Source: Bog-756 sp963777665 (GTDB lineage Bacteria; Actinomycetota; Acidimicrobiia; Acidimicrobiales; RAAP-2). Taken from it: 64,000 bases of DNA. The position numbers and the translations under genes are program-made. Positions within the stretch are counted from its first letter, which is position 1. Each line of letters starts with the position of its first letter. Shown here piece by piece: positions 62,835-64,000 of this stretch. The notes below the pieces were generated by a model. The model worked only from the letters and a program-made list of their open reading frames with translations, had not been told where the DNA came from and ran no database searches. Location: contig CAVZRJ010000003.1 in assembly GCA_963777665.1 (NCBI GenBank), forward strand, positions 310,001 through 374,000, written 5' to 3'.

Positions 62835-63670
62835 GCTCGTCCACCCCCGGGCTCTCCCACCGAGAGATCGAGGAGCTCCTCGGTGCCTACGCGCTCGACG
62901 CCGTCGATCCCGAGACTGCGGCCCTCATCGAGGAGCACCTCGAAAGCTGCATCCGCTGCTCGACCGAGGTCGCCCAGCATCATGAGGTGGCGGGGATGCT
63001 GGCGAACTCCGGAGGGAGGCCACCGGCACGGCTCTGGAACGGCATCGCCGAGCGCCTCGGCGGCACCTCCGGGCAGTCGTGGGGCCGGTTGGCGGCCCGT
63101 CTCGACGCACCCGAGCCCGGTCCGGACCGTGGTCCCGATCGGACACCCGCCGACGCCGACCACACCGTGGCGCTCCCGAGGGGCGCCCGCCACCGGAGTC
63201 GGCGGGTGACGATCGCGATCGCGGTGGTGGCCGCGGCAGCCGTCGTCGTGGCGCTCGGCCTCGGGCTCCAGGTCCGGCACCTCCACACACAGGTACGTGC
63301 ACTGGAGAGCTCGCCGCAGCTGTCCGCGGCCGAGCGGGCGGCAGAAGCGTCCCCGACCACCCGGCGGATCCCCCTCGTGCCCACCGTCGGTTCCGGCGTG
63401 ACGGCGACGGTCGTGCTCACCACCTCCGGCACCGGATTCGTGGTCAACGACGACCTCCCGGTCCTGCCCGCCGACCGCACCTACCAACTGTGGGGTGTGA
63501 TCGGGAGCCACACCGTGTCGCTCGGACTGCTCGGGCCGCGCCCGGGCATCGTGCCGTTCAGTGTGGCGGGAGGCTCCGAGCCGCGTGCGTTCGCCGTCTC
63601 GTCGGAGCACGCGGGCGGTGCGGTGCAACCGAGCGGCCGTGCAGTTGCTGCCGGAGCGGTCACCGCTTAG
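62831..63670 (+). CDS. RskA-like membrane anti-sigma factor
   Basis: A 279-residue protein. The cytosolic N-terminus has the zinc-type anti-sigma motif HLESCIRCSTEV (HxxxCxxC) in the context IEELLGAYALDAVDPETAAL. One membrane helix (VTIAIAVVAAAAVVVALGLG, near 130) is followed by an extracellular RskA domain (ADRTYQLWGVIGSHTVSLGL; VPFSVAGGSEPRAFAVSSEH). It would bind the preceding sigma factor and release it after regulated proteolysis or redox change. Confidence 0.9.
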   Translation: MSSSTPGLSHREIEELLGAYALDAVDPETAALIEEHLESCIRCSTEVAQHHEVAGMLANSGGRPPARLWNGIAERLGGTSGQSWGRLAARLDAPEPGPDRGPDRTPADADHTVALPRGARHRSRRVTIAIAVVAAAAVVVALGLGLQVRHLHTQVRALESSPQLSAAERAAEASPTTRRIPLVPTVGSGVTATVVLTTSGTGFVVNDDLPVLPADRTYQLWGVIGSHTVSLGLLGPRPGIVPFSVAGGSEPRAFAVSSEHAGGAVQPSGRAVAAGAVTA

Positions 63671-63710
63671 CTTAGCTCTCTGACCGCGGGTCCGTCCCAG
63701 CTGTGGAATC

Positions 63711-63768
63711 AGATGCAGTGGACAGATGCGGCGGCCTCAGACGCAGCGGACTCAGATGCGGTGGACCT
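63711..63768 (+). repeat. Imperfect 15-base tandem repeat, four units
   Basis: Four adjacent units, AGATGCAGTGGAC (13 bases), AGATGCGGCGGCCTC, AGACGCAGCGGACTC and AGATGCGGTGGACCT (15 bases each), start 41 bases after the anti-sigma stop. The last unit lies in the 3' end of the leftward TetR gene, whose stop is at 63752-63754. It may be slippage or decay at that gene's end. Confidence 0.65.
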
Positions 63769-64000
63769 GCCGTAGACCGGCCCAGGCGAAGTCGGCCAGA
63801 CGTGTGGCGATGCCGGCGGCCTCCTCGGACCCGTCGTCGGAGACCGCTCCGGACTGCCCGGCGTGGTGCTCGACCCGTTCCCTCCGGGCGTCGAGCCAGT
63901 GGCGACTCGCACCCTCGGCCATCCCCACCACCGCGTGGGCCAGCAGGAGACGGTGACCCGGGTCGAGCCCGGCGTCGATGAGGGGATCGATAGCCTCGGC
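63752..64000 (-). CDS. TetR-family regulator, C-terminal part, cut by the window edge
   Basis: At least 83 residues without the start. The frame reads DPLIDAGLDPGHRLLLAHAV, then VGMAEGASRHWLDAR, and ends with DFAWAGLRQVHRI before TGA at 63754-63752. The GHRLLLAHAVVGMAEGASRHW part is typical of the C-terminal domain of many actinobacterial TetR regulators that control lipid or unknown genes. The HTH part lies beyond the window. Assignment is from this motif only. Confidence 0.7.
   Translation of the reverse strand, partial: AEAIDPLIDAGLDPGHRLLLAHAVVGMAEGASRHWLDARRERVEHHAGQSGAVSDDGSEEAAGIATRLADFAWAGLRQVHRI

Noticed and set aside
1..64000. CRISPR arrays, insertion sequences, prophage or integrase genes.
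   Set aside because: None was seen on either strand; no regularly spaced repeats, transposase motifs or phage structural genes are present.

Overview
The window is high-GC, densely packed bacterial DNA. SigK/RskA-like and ECF42 sigma systems, a WS/DGAT-type acyltransferase, a LivH-LivM fusion permease, a short type-3-like ProS, rifampin phosphotransferase and many apparently leaderless promoters point to an actinobacterium. I infer something near class Acidimicrobiia, but no rRNA or other marker here proves it. No tRNA, rRNA, insertion sequence, CRISPR array or prophage was seen.

Layout. 1-3.2 kb: a Phd/RelE-type toxin-antitoxin pair with a compact self-regulated promoter, then a truncated, multiply frameshifted cyclase-ATPase gene. 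3.2-9.3 kb: a peptide/nickel-type ABC importer in which one permease and both ATPases form a single polypeptide. 9.5-11.8 kb: a two-subunit GMC-type flavin dehydrogenase. 12.1-14.8 kb: rifampin phosphotransferase behind a rifamycin-associated inverted repeat. 15-17.4 kb: an ArsR/SRPBCC operon ending in a Gfo/Idh/MocA oxidoreductase. 17.4-29.5 kb: small stress and regulatory modules (DsbA-like, Ohr, nucleoside hydrolase, YCII plus ECF42 sigma, a second ArsR/SRPBCC operon, TetR/SDR pair, DUF998 protein) around the housekeeping gene proS. 29-34 kb: two AraC/VOC pairs, a secreted phosphoesterase, a GNAT enzyme and a dienelactone hydrolase. 34-39.6 kb: a MacB-like ABC exporter and a divergent MarR/MFS drug-efflux pair. 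40.3-42.1 kb: a cobalamin riboswitch controlling a secreted alpha/alpha-toroid protein, the most interesting locus. 42.2-49.8 kb: cell-wall amidase, zinc-ribbon protein, TetR/epimerase pair, beta-propeller lipoprotein, WS/DGAT acyltransferase and esterase. 50-55 kb: a branched-chain amino-acid-type ABC importer operon. 55-63.7 kb: divergent valS and cysS, a cold-shock protein, acyl-CoA dehydrogenase, low-molecular-weight phosphatase, a diiron protein and an ECF sigma/anti-sigma pair. The right end cuts a TetR gene.

The dominant regulatory theme is one regulator beside one or two targets with an operator I can see in the shared or upstream promoter: the toxin-antitoxin pair, both ArsR operons, TetR/SDR, MarR/MFS, TetR/epimerase, and ECF42 with its DGPF partner.

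Caution: at least thirteen genes, including essential valS and cysS, carry single-base frameshifts, and nearly all are one-base insertions. This looks more like residual sequencing or assembly error than mass gene decay. Frameshifted genes are annotated across the shift, with the shift position given. Only the cyclase-ATPase gene, which has also lost both ends, is clearly a remnant.
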